Of a stretch of DNA of 64,000 nt, positions 43,060 through 53,251 are shown piece by piece. The stretch covers positions 1 through 64,000 of the forward strand of contig JBEKLU010000017.1 of NCBI GenBank assembly GCA_050010035.1, written 5' to 3'. The position numbers and the translations under genes were made by a program. Source of the stretch: Roseiarcus sp050010035 (GTDB lineage Bacteria; Pseudomonadota; Alphaproteobacteria; Rhizobiales; Beijerinckiaceae). The first letter of the stretch is position 1. The number at the start of each line of letters is the position of its first letter. The notes beneath the pieces were generated by a model. That model saw only the letters and a list, made by a program, of their open reading frames with translations, was not told where the DNA came from and searched no databases.

Positions 43060-45153
43060 TCAGCCCTTGCAGGCGTTGCGCTTGAGCTCGACGCGGCGGT
43101 TGCGGAAGCGGTGGTCGTCGGTGTCGTTCGGGAAAAGCGGGACGGTGTCGGCGTAGCCGGCGGTCGTCATGCGGCTCGTGGCGACGCCGTGGGCGACGAG
43201 CCACGCCTTCACCGCCTCGGCGCGCTTGGCCGACAGCTTCATATTGTAGGGGCGTTTGCCGACGTTGTCGGTGTGGCCGCCGATCTCGCCGGAATAGTCG
43301 GGGTTGTTGACGAAGAGGGCGAGCACCTGCTTCAGCGTCGGCTCCGAATCCGGGCGGATCGTCGCCTTGTCGAAGTCGAAGTTGATGCCGTAGACCTCGA
43401 GCGTGCAGGCCGCGGCCGGCGGCCCGCCCTCGTCGACGGTCGCCAGGTCGTAGGAGAGGACCTGGACGTCGGTGTTTTGCGCCAGGTTGTAGATGTAGCG
43501 CGTCTCGCCGCGCGGCGTGGCGCGGGTGAGGATGGCTTGGCTGCTGTCGTCGGGCTTGGAGATCAACTTGGCGCCGATGGCCTCGAGGGCGGTGACGAAA
43601 TTCTGGCGCACCAGTTCGTGCGACGGAGCGTGGTGGTCGTCGACCACGTAGTGAACCAAGCCGATCCGGCCGGTGACCTCCTTGTCGCCGTCGGGCAGAT
43701 GCAGGGTGAACCTGCCGAAGTCGTCGACGCTGCAGCTTTCGCGGTGGACGTAGGCGAACGACTTGACCAGCCAATCGGGGTCCTGGCAGTCGCCGGGCTT
43801 GACCGGCGCGGGCTGGTCGACCGCCTTTGCCGCCACGTCCTGCGGCGCCGGGCCGGGCTGGATGATGGAGACGCTATAGTCGGCGTTGCCTTTCCCAAGG
43901 GAATACCAGACCGGACCGCGCGCGGTCTGACGGGAGACGACGGCGCTGGAGTAGGCGGTCGCGTCGCTTTCCAGCTTGGCGCCGATCTTTTGCATGCCGT
44001 CGACGAAGTTGCGCCACACCTCGAAGTCGGCCGGAATCCGCTGGCCCTCGGGCAGGGAATACATGATCGTGTAGATCGCGCCATCGACGTTGGCGTCGCC
44101 GGAATGGGCGAACGGCTGATAGGTGCAGACGCCGCTGTTATGGTAGCCGGGGAAGCCCTTGACCAGCCACGCCGGATCGGGGCAGCCGGCGCCGGGGTCG
44201 GCGAGCGGCTCGTCGACCGCCTTGAATTCCATTTGCTGGTTGAGCGGAACGACCTGGATGGTGGTCAGCACATAGTCGCGGTTGCCCTTGTCCAAGTAGT
44301 ACCAGAATTCGCCGCTCGCCGTCTTAGCGATGAACCAGCGGTGACCGTTGCCGTCCGCGCCGACGGCGGCGACCCCGACCTTGGCGAAGGCGGCGCGGAA
44401 GTTCTCGTAGAACTCCAGGTCGGACGGCAGCCGGATGCCCTCGGGGAGGGTGTGGCGGGTCGTGTAAACGCGACCGACGATATTCGTGTCGGCGGGAGAG
44501 GCGTACACCGCGTCATAGGCCCGATAGTCGCAGCCGTCTGGAATATAACCGGGGAAACCCTTGACCACCCAGCTCTGCTCCGGGCAGGCCGAACCGGGGT
44601 CCTTCAAGGGCGTGGCGTCGGCCCTGACTTCCACTTTCTGGGGAACCGGAACGACCTCGATGGCAGTCAGATCGAACTCGCCGCCGCGGTCGTCGAGCCG
44701 ATACCAGAACTCGCCGGCGGCGGTCTGGCGGACGAAGACGCGCGAGGCGTCCGTCATCCCGGGATCGAAGACGAACTTCGCCCCGATCTTTTTCATCCCC
44801 TGGACGACGTTCTGCTTCAGCTCGTCTTCCGCCGGCGCCGGGACGCCCTCTTCGAGCCGATAGGTCGTTCTGTAGACGCGGCCGACGAGGTCCCTGTTGG
44901 CGTGGTCGGAGTGGACCGAGTCGTAGTCGTGGTAGTCGCACTCGGCGAGCTTGAAGCCGGGGAACTGCGTGACCACCCACGCCTGCTCCGGGCAGGCCGC
45001 GCCGGGGTCAAAGAGCGGCGCGTCGACCGCCTTGAAGACCATCCGCTGTACGACCGGCGCCGGCGCGTCGTCGGCGCGCGCGACCGTCGCGACCGTCGCC
45101 CCCGCCGCCAGCGCAACCGCCAACGCGGCGCAAAACGCCGTGAATGTCCGCAT
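43060..45153 (-). CDS. OmpA-family protein with four tandem N-terminal repeats
   Basis: 697 residues. After a signal peptide (FCAALAVALAAGATVATVARA) come four related units of about 130 residues, each with CPEQAWVV-FPGF or similar, a second Cys 15 residues on, GRVYRTTYRL, NVVQGMKKIGAKF and GEFWYRLDD. The fourth has diverged. Residues about 575-697 are an OmpA C-terminal peptidoglycan-binding domain (NFDFDKATIRPDSEPTL, GHTDNVGKRPYNMKLSAKRA). Each unit probably has one disulfide. The protein may be an envelope-anchored binding or adhesive protein; the repeat family is not one I can name. Confidence 0.85.
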   Translation of the reverse strand: MRTFTAFCAALAVALAAGATVATVARADDAPAPVVQRMVFKAVDAPLFDPGAACPEQAWVVTQFPGFKLAECDYHDYDSVHSDHANRDLVGRVYRTTYRLEEGVPAPAEDELKQNVVQGMKKIGAKFVFDPGMTDASRVFVRQTAAGEFWYRLDDRGGEFDLTAIEVVPVPQKVEVRADATPLKDPGSACPEQSWVVKGFPGYIPDGCDYRAYDAVYASPADTNIVGRVYTTRHTLPEGIRLPSDLEFYENFRAAFAKVGVAAVGADGNGHRWFIAKTASGEFWYYLDKGNRDYVLTTIQVVPLNQQMEFKAVDEPLADPGAGCPDPAWLVKGFPGYHNSGVCTYQPFAHSGDANVDGAIYTIMYSLPEGQRIPADFEVWRNFVDGMQKIGAKLESDATAYSSAVVSRQTARGPVWYSLGKGNADYSVSIIQPGPAPQDVAAKAVDQPAPVKPGDCQDPDWLVKSFAYVHRESCSVDDFGRFTLHLPDGDKEVTGRIGLVHYVVDDHHAPSHELVRQNFVTALEAIGAKLISKPDDSSQAILTRATPRGETRYIYNLAQNTDVQVLSYDLATVDEGGPPAAACTLEVYGINFDFDKATIRPDSEPTLKQVLALFVNNPDYSGEIGGHTDNVGKRPYNMKLSAKRAEAVKAWLVAHGVATSRMTTAGYADTVPLFPNDTDDHRFRNRRVELKRNACKG

Positions 45154-45312
45154 GTCGTGCTCCCCCCGGAGACGTCCCGCCTGTCGTCGACGATCGTCCG
45201 CCGAGCGTCGCTGGACGGCGGGTTAAGCACCGGCGCTTTGTGAGTCAAGGTCGTGTCCTGGCGAACGATGGGAGCGACGGTCCGCTGGACTGAGGCCGAA
45301 GCATGCGGCAGT

Positions 45313-45510
45313 TCAGAACGCCTTCGGCAACCCGGCCTGCCGCAGGATCGCATTGGCGGTGTGGCGGCTCGGGATGCCGATCGGCACGGCAAAATTTCGC
45401 TGCGTGATCGGGCTGCGCCAGATTTCATGGCTGCCCTTGCCTTGCCGCACGATGGCGCAGCCTGGCGCGTGCAACGGCTCGCGCAGCGGACGATCGAACT
45501 GCGGCGCCAT
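45313..45510 (-). CDS. hicA: HicA-family toxin
   Basis: 65 residues with the HicA pattern KGSHEIWRSP and the C-terminal RHTANAILRQAGLP. The catalytic His of the double-stranded RNA-binding fold is in GSHEIW. It cleaves mRNA. The ATG at 45510 is 1 bp from the antitoxin stop, so the antitoxin gene comes first. Confidence 0.85.
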   Translation of the reverse strand: MAPQFDRPLREPLHAPGCAIVRQGKGSHEIWRSPITQRNFAVPIGIPSRHTANAILRQAGLPKAF

Positions 45511-45511
45511 T

Positions 45512-45775
45512 TCAGGCCGCCGTAGGCTCGACTTCGCGCAAAGCGGTGATTTGCAGGTACAGCGATGCGGGATCGGCGCCCGGATGGTTATCCGGCAAGA
45601 GATCGAGCGCCATGGCGGAAATTTTCGCCAGCAATTCGTCGAGCGTCGGCGCGTCGGCGGCTGCCGGGATGTCGTCGCAATGCCCGCTCCAGACCGACGC
45701 CTCCTCATCCCAGGCGGCGGAAATCGTGAAGATGACAGGCTTGGACACGACACGCTCGGACATGGAGGCTTCCAT
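45512..45775 (-). CDS. hicB: HicB-like antitoxin (DUF1902)
   Basis: 87 residues: VIFTISAAWDEEASVWSGHC and ADAPTLDELLAKISAMALDL, the partial RNase H-like fold of HicB/DUF1902 antitoxins; no DNA-binding domain is visible at the C-terminus. The start could also be the ATG at 45763. Translated just before hicA. Confidence 0.82.
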   Translation of the reverse strand: MEASMSERVVSKPVIFTISAAWDEEASVWSGHCDDIPAAADAPTLDELLAKISAMALDLLPDNHPGADPASLYLQITALREVEPTAA

Positions 45776-45901
45776 ACTCGCGGCGCTGTTTCGCGGCCGG
45801 CGCCAAGCGCCTTCTTAGCACACTTCCGGCGCCCGACGGAGGCGGCATGAACGAGGCGACGACGATCGTTGGTCCCAGTCGGCGCCGTCGCGGTTCGCGG
45901 G

Positions 45902-46857
<956 letters not shown>

Positions 46858-46861
<4 letters not shown>

Positions 46862-47832
46862 GTCAGCCGCCCCTCGGCGTCGATGCGCAAGCAGCGCACG
46901 CGATGAGCGGCCTCGAACTCGATCGTCGGCAGCGGCGTGACGCGGCAGGCCTCGAGGGTCAGCGGGCATCGCCCGGCGAACGGACAGCCGACGGGCGCCC
47001 CGGCCGAAGACGGCGCGGCGCCGGCGATGGCGCGCAGCCGCTCGCCGCGCGGCGCGCCGGGACGCGGCCGCGCTTCGAGCAGGGCGCGCGTGTAAGGGTG
47101 GCGCGCGCGCCGCAGCACCGCGTCGACCGGGCCGCTCTCCATGATGGTTCCGCCGTACATCACCAGGACGCGCCGGCAATGGCGCGCGATCACCGCGAGA
47201 TCGTGGCTGACGAGCAGCATCGCCATGTTCGAGCGCTCGCTGAGGCTCGCCAGCAGATCGAGAATTTTCGCCTGCACCGTGACGTCGAGCGCCGTCGTCG
47301 GTTCGTCCGCGATGATCAGCTTAGGCGCGCAGCTCAGCGCCATCGCGATCATCGCGCGCTGGCGCTCGCCGCCCGAGAGGGCGAAGGGATAGGCGCGGGC
47401 GATGCGCTCGGGGTCGCGCAGGCGGACCCGGTCGAGCAGCCGGACCGCCTCGGCCCAGGCGGCGGCCTTCGTCATGCCCCGATGCAGGATGAGCGGTTCG
47501 GCGACCTGCGCGCCGATGCGGTGCAGCGGGTTCAGCGCGCTCATCGGCTCCTGGAAGATCATCGCCAGCCGATCGCCGCGCAGCTTGCGCATCTCGGTCT
47601 CGTCGAGCCGCGTCAGATCTTGCCCCTCGAAGCGAATGGCGCCGGAGACAACCGCGCCCTCGGGCAGGAGCCCCATCAGCGCCAACGCCGTCATGGTCTT
47701 GCCCGAGCCCGATTCGCCGACGACGCCGAGGCTTTCGCCGGCTTCGAGCGAAAAGGCGACGTCGTGCACGACGCGCCGCGCCGCAGCGCGCGAGGGCAGA
47801 TCGATGGCGAGGTCGGATATTTCGAGCAGCAT
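46858..47832 (-). CDS. Oligopeptide-type ABC transporter ATPase (DppD-like)
   Basis: 324 residues with Walker A GESGSGKTMTALALMG, signature LSGGERQRAMIAMAL and Walker B IIADEPTTALD, and the C-terminal CPFAGRCPLTLEAC motif of the family. It forms a heterodimer with the DppF-like ATPase. It follows the DppC-like permease by 1 bp. Confidence 0.92.
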
Positions 47833-47833
47833 G

Positions 47834-48676
47834 TCAGCGCCGCGCCCTGAGGCGCGGGTCGAGCGCGTCGCGCAGGCCGTCGCCGAGGAGGTTGAGGCCG
47901 AGCACGCTGAGCGCGACGGCGACGCCGGGAAAGACCGCCAGCCGCGGCGCGACGTACATCCAGTTCTGTGCGTCGGCGAGCATCCGTCCCCACGAGGCCT
48001 GCGGCGGCTGCGCGCCGAGGCCGAGATAGGACAGCGCGGCTTCCGCCAGAATGGCGACCGCGAATTGGATCGTCGCCTGCACGATCAGCGCCGGCGCGAC
48101 GTTCGGCAGCACGTGGTCGAGGGCGATGGCGAGGGGCCCGCGCCCCGCCGCGCGCGCCGCCAGGACGAATTCGCGCGCCAGCACGCCGTTGGCGGTGGCG
48201 CGCGTCAGCTTGGCGAAGATCGGCACGTTGTAGACGCCGATCGCGACGATCGCATTGACGACCCCGGCGCCGTAGGTCGCGGTCAGCATGATCGCAGACA
48301 GGAGGGCGGGGAACGCGAAGGTGAAGTCGCAAAACTTCATGATCGCGTCCTCGACGATCCCCTTGGCCGCCGCGGCGACGAGGCCGAGCGCGACGCCGAA
48401 GACGAGGCCGATGCCGACCGCGATGAGGCCGACCAGGATCGACACCTGCGCGCCCGCGAGGATTTGCGAAGCGACGTCGTGGCCGAGCGAGTCGGTGCCC
48501 AGCCAATGCGCCCACGAGGGTTCGAGCAGCCGGTGCGGCACGTCGATCGCGGCGGCCGGGTAGGGCGTCCAGACCAGCGACAGCGCGGCCGCGCCGACGA
48601 GCAGCGCCACCAGCGCGGCGCCGAACCGCAGGCTGGGGCCGGCGCGCCCGCGCGCTTTGACGACGCTCGCGCTCAT
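47834..48676 (-). CDS. Oligopeptide-type ABC transporter permease (DppC-like)
   Basis: 280 residues with about six helices, the DppC start region HWLGTDSLGHDVASQILAGA and the EAA loop EFVLAARAAGRGPLAIALDH. It makes the transmembrane channel with the DppB-like protein. The ATG overlaps the stop of that gene by 4 bp. Confidence 0.92.
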   Translation of the reverse strand: MSASVVKARGRAGPSLRFGAALVALLVGAAALSLVWTPYPAAAIDVPHRLLEPSWAHWLGTDSLGHDVASQILAGAQVSILVGLIAVGIGLVFGVALGLVAAAAKGIVEDAIMKFCDFTFAFPALLSAIMLTATYGAGVVNAIVAIGVYNVPIFAKLTRATANGVLAREFVLAARAAGRGPLAIALDHVLPNVAPALIVQATIQFAVAILAEAALSYLGLGAQPPQASWGRMLADAQNWMYVAPRLAVFPGVAVALSVLGLNLLGDGLRDALDPRLRARR

Positions 48677-49623
48677 GGCGCGTGGGCTCTGAGCCGCGGA
48701 TCGATCGCCGCGCAGGCGAGATCGACGACGAAGTTGAGGCCGATGACGAACGCCGCCAGCAGCATCACGCAGTCCTCGACGACCAGCGCGTCGCGGTTGG
48801 CGATCGATTGCACGATCAGGCGGCCGAGGCCCGGCAGCACGAAGACGTTCTCGACGACGATGGCGCCGGCGATGAGGTTGGCGAACTGCAGCCCCATGAT
48901 CGTCAGGATCGGCGTCATCGCGTTGGGCAGGGCGTGGCGCCACAGCGTCGCGCGGCGCGACAGGCCCTTGGCGCGCGCGGTGCGGATGAAGTCCTCGTTG
49001 AGCGCCTCGAGCAACGCGGAGCGCGTCACTCTCGTCAGGATCGCCGCCTGCACCAGGCCGAGCGAGATCGCCGGCAGGATCAGCGCGCCGAGCGCGCGCA
49101 AGGGACCCTCGTCCCAGCCGGGAAAGCCGCCCGCCGGCGCGAGGCGCCAATGCACGGCGAAGATGAGCACGAGTAGGATGCCGAACCAGAAATTGGGGAC
49201 GGCGAGGCCGACCTGGCTCGCCGCCATCACCGCGGCGTCGCCGGCGCGGCCGCGCCGCTCGGCCGAATAGACGCCGGCGACGAGCGCCACCGCGCCGGCG
49301 ATCGCCATCGAGAGAAAGGCGAGCGGCGCGCTGACCGCCAGCCGCTGCGCGATGATCGGGCCGATCGGCGAATCGTAGGCGTAGGAAAGCCCGAAATCGC
49401 CGCGCAAGGCGCCGGAGATCCAGGACCAGTAGCGCACCGCCATCGGCTGATCGAGCCCGAGCTTGTGCGCGAGCGCCGCCACCGCCTCCGGCGTCGCGCT
49501 CGCGCCCAGCATCGTCTCCGCCGCGTTGCCGGGCAGGATTTCCAGCACGCCGAAGACGGCGAGCGAAGCGAAGATCAAGGTCGCCGCCAGGACGAGCAGT
49601 CGCTGAAACGCGTAGGCGAACAT
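48673..49623 (-). CDS. Oligopeptide-type ABC transporter permease (DppB-like)
   Basis: 316 residues from the ATG at 49623 (MFAYAFQRLLVLAATLIFAS). DppB features are GLDQPMAVRYWSWISGALRG, six helices and the EAA loop DFIRTARAKGLSRRATLWRH. First gene of the four-gene operon; the partner binding protein is probably the one at 41063, though that gene is separated by the OmpA and hicAB genes. Confidence 0.91.
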   Translation of the reverse strand: MFAYAFQRLLVLAATLIFASLAVFGVLEILPGNAAETMLGASATPEAVAALAHKLGLDQPMAVRYWSWISGALRGDFGLSYAYDSPIGPIIAQRLAVSAPLAFLSMAIAGAVALVAGVYSAERRGRAGDAAVMAASQVGLAVPNFWFGILLVLIFAVHWRLAPAGGFPGWDEGPLRALGALILPAISLGLVQAAILTRVTRSALLEALNEDFIRTARAKGLSRRATLWRHALPNAMTPILTIMGLQFANLIAGAIVVENVFVLPGLGRLIVQSIANRDALVVEDCVMLLAAFVIGLNFVVDLACAAIDPRLRAHAP

Positions 49624-49712
49624 GAACGATTCCGGCGCGTCGCGCGCGCCCGTCGCGCCCGACTGGCGCGACAATAGGTTGTCGGCGTTCGCTTTTCCAG
49701 CCGTCCCGCGAT

Positions 49713-50363
49713 TTACGCCGCAGGCTTCTCGACCACGGCGCGGATCGCGTAGCCGCGTAGATGGTCGCGCGCCTCGCAGCGAACGCCGCGCGAGGCGGCG
49801 AGCGCCGCCAGTTCGGCGCGTAGCGCAGCGCGAGGCGTCACGTCGAAGGCGGTGAGCCAGCGATTGAGCCCGGCGCGGAACGGGCCGGGCAGGCCGCCCT
49901 GTTCGCCGAAATCGACGATGTGCAGCGCGCCGCCGGGCGCCAGCGCGTCGACCGCGCGGGCCAGCGCCTCGCGCCAGGGCGGGATCATCGACAGGGCGTA
50001 GGAGATCATCACCCGTTCGAAATCGGCCTGCCCGAACAGGTGCGCCGCGTCGAAGTCGGCGGCGTCGCCCTGGGCGAGGCGAACGCGCGACTCCAATCCG
50101 GCGCGCTCGATCGCGGCGCGCGCGCTCGCCAGCATCTCGCTGGAGACGTCGAGGCCGTAGACGCGCGCTTGGGGGTAGCGGCGCGCGATCTTGACGAGAT
50201 TGCGCCCGGTGCCGCAGCCGATCTCCAGAACATGCGCGCCCGCCCGCGCGTCGAGCGAGGCGATGGTCTCGTCGCGGCCGAGCAGATAGAACTTGCGCGT
50301 GGCGTCGTAGATGTAGCGCTGGCGCCGATACATGCGGTCCATCAGGACGGCGGCTTCGCTCAT
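49713..50363 (-). CDS. btaB: BtaB-like SAM methyltransferase (betaine lipid synthesis)
   Basis: 216 residues, class I methyltransferase fold with VLEIGCGTGRNLVKIAR near residue 45 and the usual start region MDRMYRRQRYIYDATRKFYL of BtaB. It adds three methyl groups to diacylglyceryl-homoserine to give DGTS, a phosphorus-free membrane lipid. The ATG overlaps the btaA stop by 4 bp. Confidence 0.92.
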   Translation of the reverse strand: MSEAAVLMDRMYRRQRYIYDATRKFYLLGRDETIASLDARAGAHVLEIGCGTGRNLVKIARRYPQARVYGLDVSSEMLASARAAIERAGLESRVRLAQGDAADFDAAHLFGQADFERVMISYALSMIPPWREALARAVDALAPGGALHIVDFGEQGGLPGPFRAGLNRWLTAFDVTPRAALRAELAALAASRGVRCEARDHLRGYAIRAVVEKPAA

Positions 50364-51613
50364 GCGCTTTGCCCGGCCAGCTTATAGAGATGGAAGGCGC
50401 CGTAGATCGAGGACCGGTCGCGCCGCCCCAGTTCGCGGCTGCGCTCGGCCTGATATTCCCAGGCGTCGAGGACGTCGTCGGGAACGCGGCCGGGCAACAG
50501 CCGCTCGTCGGCGGCGGTGCGGAAGATCACGCGGGCGCCGGGCCGCGCCGTGCGGGTGATTTGCGTCCACAGCGCCGTGAGGTCGGCGTCGTTCATCCAG
50601 TCTTGCGCGTCGAGCAGGACGTAGCAGTCGAAGCTCGTGGCCGGGCTGTCGGCGAGCGTCTCGGTGAACGAGCGCTGGGCGAAGCTCAGCCGTTCGCTGC
50701 GCGCGCGCAGCGCCTCGAAATTGTCGCGCTGCAAGTAGGGCGGCAGCGCGGCGTTCGGCCCCCGCGCGTAGCGCCGCCCGAACGCCTGCCAGGCGAAGTA
50801 GTTCGAATGGATGTCGAAGTCGCAGGCGAGGCGCTCCAGCCTTTGGCGCAGCACCGCGCCGATGCCGTCGGGCGAATCGTTCGATAGCGCGCGATATTGC
50901 GCCGGCGGGATGCCGAGCCCGTAGAGCGAGGCGGGCTGGCGCATCAGCCAGCGCACCGCCGGCTTGTCGAAGATCGGCGCGAGATGCCGATCGAACAAGA
51001 CGCGTTGATGCGCCAGGGAATCGGCTTTCAACATGACGCTCGGATCGAGGCCGTGCAGGCGCGCCAGCGCGTGCCCCGCGCCCATGAAGCGTCCGAGCAA
51101 CCCATGACGATAGAAATTGCGCGTGAACAGCGAGATGCGCCGGCGCCCGCCGATCCCGCGCGCGTCCCAATAGGCGCGGGTGACGGGATCGACGCGATGG
51201 CGAAGAAGGGCGTCGTAGGCTTGCACGTTGGCGCGCGAATCGGCGCTGCCGAAGAACCGCAGGAACGCTTCGTGATTGGGCAGATGCCGCAACGCGGCCA
51301 ATTTGAGACGGCCGAGGGCGACATGCGCGCCGTTGAGGTCGACGGCGACGATCTCGGCGGGGTCGGCAGTCAGATAGGACAGCGCGTTGCATCCGCCCGA
51401 GGCAATGGTGATGACGCGATCCCGCGGACCGATTTCGAGCGCTTCGAGATCGACGACCGGGTCTTCCCAGATTTGCGGATAGACCAGGCCGCGAAACGCG
51501 GCGGTGAAGAGACGTTCCAGGACGCCGGCGCGGGACAGCGGCCTGCTGCGATGGACCGCGCTCCGCAGCCCCTCTTCCGTGGCGCGCCGCGCGGCGCGAA
51601 CTGACTGCTGCAC
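50360..51613 (-). CDS. btaA: BtaA-like diacylglycerol 3-amino-3-carboxypropyltransferase
   Basis: 417 residues of the DUF3419/BtaA family: YPQIWEDPVVDLEALEIGP, VITIASGGCNALSYL (SAM site) and a long helical body. It transfers the 3-amino-3-carboxypropyl group of SAM to diacylglycerol, the first step to DGTS. Bacteria make this lipid on phosphate starvation. A Pho-box-like site (51666-51683) is 53 bp upstream. It follows the C-P lyase operon on the same strand. Confidence 0.93.
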   Translation of the reverse strand: MQQSVRAARRATEEGLRSAVHRSRPLSRAGVLERLFTAAFRGLVYPQIWEDPVVDLEALEIGPRDRVITIASGGCNALSYLTADPAEIVAVDLNGAHVALGRLKLAALRHLPNHEAFLRFFGSADSRANVQAYDALLRHRVDPVTRAYWDARGIGGRRRISLFTRNFYRHGLLGRFMGAGHALARLHGLDPSVMLKADSLAHQRVLFDRHLAPIFDKPAVRWLMRQPASLYGLGIPPAQYRALSNDSPDGIGAVLRQRLERLACDFDIHSNYFAWQAFGRRYARGPNAALPPYLQRDNFEALRARSERLSFAQRSFTETLADSPATSFDCYVLLDAQDWMNDADLTALWTQITRTARPGARVIFRTAADERLLPGRVPDDVLDAWEYQAERSRELGRRDRSSIYGAFHLYKLAGQSA

Positions 51614-51665
51614 GCTTCCTCCCGAATCGCGATTGACATCCGTCCGCTGCCGTTAGTGGAGCCGC

Positions 51666-51683
51666 GTGACGAGCGCGTGACGG
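51666..51683 (-). promoter_or_regulatory. Pho-box candidate upstream of btaA
   Basis: On the minus strand CCGTCAC-GCGC-TCGTCAC: two 7-bp direct repeats with a 4-bp spacer, matching the PhoB box layout (CTGTCAT-N4-CTGTCAT). It lies between the DUF1045 gene and btaA, so btaAB can be induced by phosphate starvation on its own. Confidence 0.65.
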
Positions 51684-51706
51684 CGGGAGGCGAGGATGCG
51701 CGCCGG

Positions 51707-52444
51707 TCAGCTCGTTTGCGAACCGCTCAAGGGAAAGCGGCGCAGGATTGCGAAATCGCCGTCGGCGCCGTCCTGCGCGAACAGGACGAGAGCGTCGACC
51801 GTCAGCAGCGGACTCGCGACGCGGCGCGCGAACTCCCGCGCCAGCGCTGCGGCGATCGCTTCGGCGTCGTCGAGCGCATTGGTCAGGGTGAGATGCGGTC
51901 TGAATTCGTCGAGCGCGAATGGATATCCCCAGGTCTCGAACGTTTCCCGTTGGCGCCGGCTGAGGCGCTGGGGATCGCGGCGCAAGCGCTCGGCGTCGTC
52001 GAGCGGGGCGCGAAAGGCGTCGAGCGCGCGCACGACGACGTTTTCGAGGCGGGCGAGTTCGGGCGAAGGCGCGATCGGGGTCAGCGCGACGAAGGCGCGC
52101 CCCTTGCCGGCGGCGATCCTCGAGACGCCGAGCGGCCCCGCCTCGAACGGCGGACGCGCGCCGGCGAGCGCCGCGACCGCCCGCAAGAGCTCGTCGACGC
52201 TCGCGCCGTCCTTCAGCCGGAACGGCGCCTTGAGGGTCGCGTGGAATCCGTAGCGGCGCGGCTCCGCGGTGCGTTCGCGCCAGCCTTCGGCGTCGAGCCC
52301 GTCGATGGCGAAACTCGAGCTCTCATCGCCGGTGAGCGCGTCGCGCCCCAAGACATCGCAGCCGAAGCGCCAGAGCGCGCTCGTCGGCGGCGGGGCGAGA
52401 TAAATGGCGTAGCGGGCGGGCGAGGTCAAGGACGCGCGCTCCAT
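51707..52444 (-). CDS. DUF1045 protein of phosphonate metabolism
   Basis: 245 residues from the ATG at 52444, which overlaps phnN. The sequence RYAIYLAPPPTSALWRFGC, YGFHATLKAPFRL and FRPHLTLTNAL shows two H-x-T/S motifs (HATL, HLTL) of the 2H phosphoesterase superfamily. DUF1045 proteins are regular members of C-P lyase operons and probably process a cyclic phosphate intermediate, as PhnP does in enterics; no phnP is seen here. Last gene of the phn part. Confidence 0.85.
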   Translation of the reverse strand: MERASLTSPARYAIYLAPPPTSALWRFGCDVLGRDALTGDESSSFAIDGLDAEGWRERTAEPRRYGFHATLKAPFRLKDGASVDELLRAVAALAGARPPFEAGPLGVSRIAAGKGRAFVALTPIAPSPELARLENVVVRALDAFRAPLDDAERLRRDPQRLSRRQRETFETWGYPFALDEFRPHLTLTNALDDAEAIAAALAREFARRVASPLLTVDALVLFAQDGADGDFAILRRFPLSGSQTS

Positions 52445-53013
52445 CGTTGCAAGGCGACCAGATCGCAAAGGCGCGCCACCGCTTCGTCGAGCGCGCCGTC
52501 GTTGTCGATTGTCGCGTCGGGTTCGAACGCGTCCCTCGGCGCGAAGGCGCGTTCGAGCCGCGCGCGGCGCCCTTCGCTCCCCTCGCGCCCGCGCGCGGCG
52601 AGGCGCGCCGCCAACGTTTCGGGCCGCGCGGTCACCAGCACGACGAGGCTGCGCTGATAGCGCGCCCGCACGTCGGCGACGACCGCGCGCGAGACGTTGC
52701 AGACGACGGCGCCGCCGCTCGCGATGCGCGCATCGACGTCGCTGGGCACGCCGTAGAAGAGGCCGTGCGCCGCCCAGCTCAGCGCGAAGCGGCCGCGCTC
52801 GCGCGCGAGGAGGAACTCGCTCTCCGCGAGGCTGTCGTGATCCTCGAAGGAATCGGCGCGGCGCGTGACCACCCGCCGGACGGTGAAGACGCCGTCCGCT
52901 TCGCCGAGGCGCGCGGCCATGCCGCGGATCAACGCGTCCTTGCCCGCGCCGCTGGGGCCGACGACCGCGACGAAGAGACCATGAAGCGCGCCGGCTTGTT
53001 GCGACGGGGTCAC
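52426..53013 (-). CDS. phnN: Ribose 1,5-bisphosphate phosphokinase PhnN
   Basis: 195 residues of guanylate-kinase-like fold with P-loop VVGPSGAGKDALIRG at residues about 17-31. It phosphorylates ribose 1,5-bisphosphate to PRPP, which ends the C-P lyase route. Separated from phnM by a 238-bp repeat-filled gap. Confidence 0.92.
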   Translation of the reverse strand: MTPSQQAGALHGLFVAVVGPSGAGKDALIRGMAARLGEADGVFTVRRVVTRRADSFEDHDSLAESEFLLARERGRFALSWAAHGLFYGVPSDVDARIASGGAVVCNVSRAVVADVRARYQRSLVVLVTARPETLAARLAARGREGSEGRRARLERAFAPRDAFEPDATIDNDGALDEAVARLCDLVALQRWSARP

Positions 53014-53032
53014 TTCGAGAGTTCCCTAGATC

Positions 53033-53218
53033 CGCGCGCCCCTTCCCCCCTCGCGGGGGAAGGTGGCCGGCGGAGCCGGCCGGATGAGGGGGGTCGAGCG
53101 TAAGCGAGACGGCTTAGAAGCGCGTCGCCGCGGGCGATCGCGCTCGCGCGCGACCCCCTCATCCGACCCTCGCTGACGCGAGGGCCACCTTCCCCCGCGA
53201 GGGGGGAAGGGGCGCGCG
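53033..53218. repeat. Large inverted repeat between phnM and phnN
   Basis: Arms of 34 bp at 53033-53066 and 53185-53218 are near-exact complements (CCTTCCCCCCTCGCGGGGGA and partner). A second pair lies inside, CCGGATGAGGGGGGTCG (53080-53096) with its complement at 53151-53165. It is of the dispersed CCTTCCCCC type found in alphaproteobacteria and would form a strong hairpin in the phn mRNA, which might reduce phnN expression or protect the upstream transcript. Confidence 0.8.
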
Positions 53219-53251
53219 CTCGTTTCGTCTTACCGACGCACGCCACGAGCT

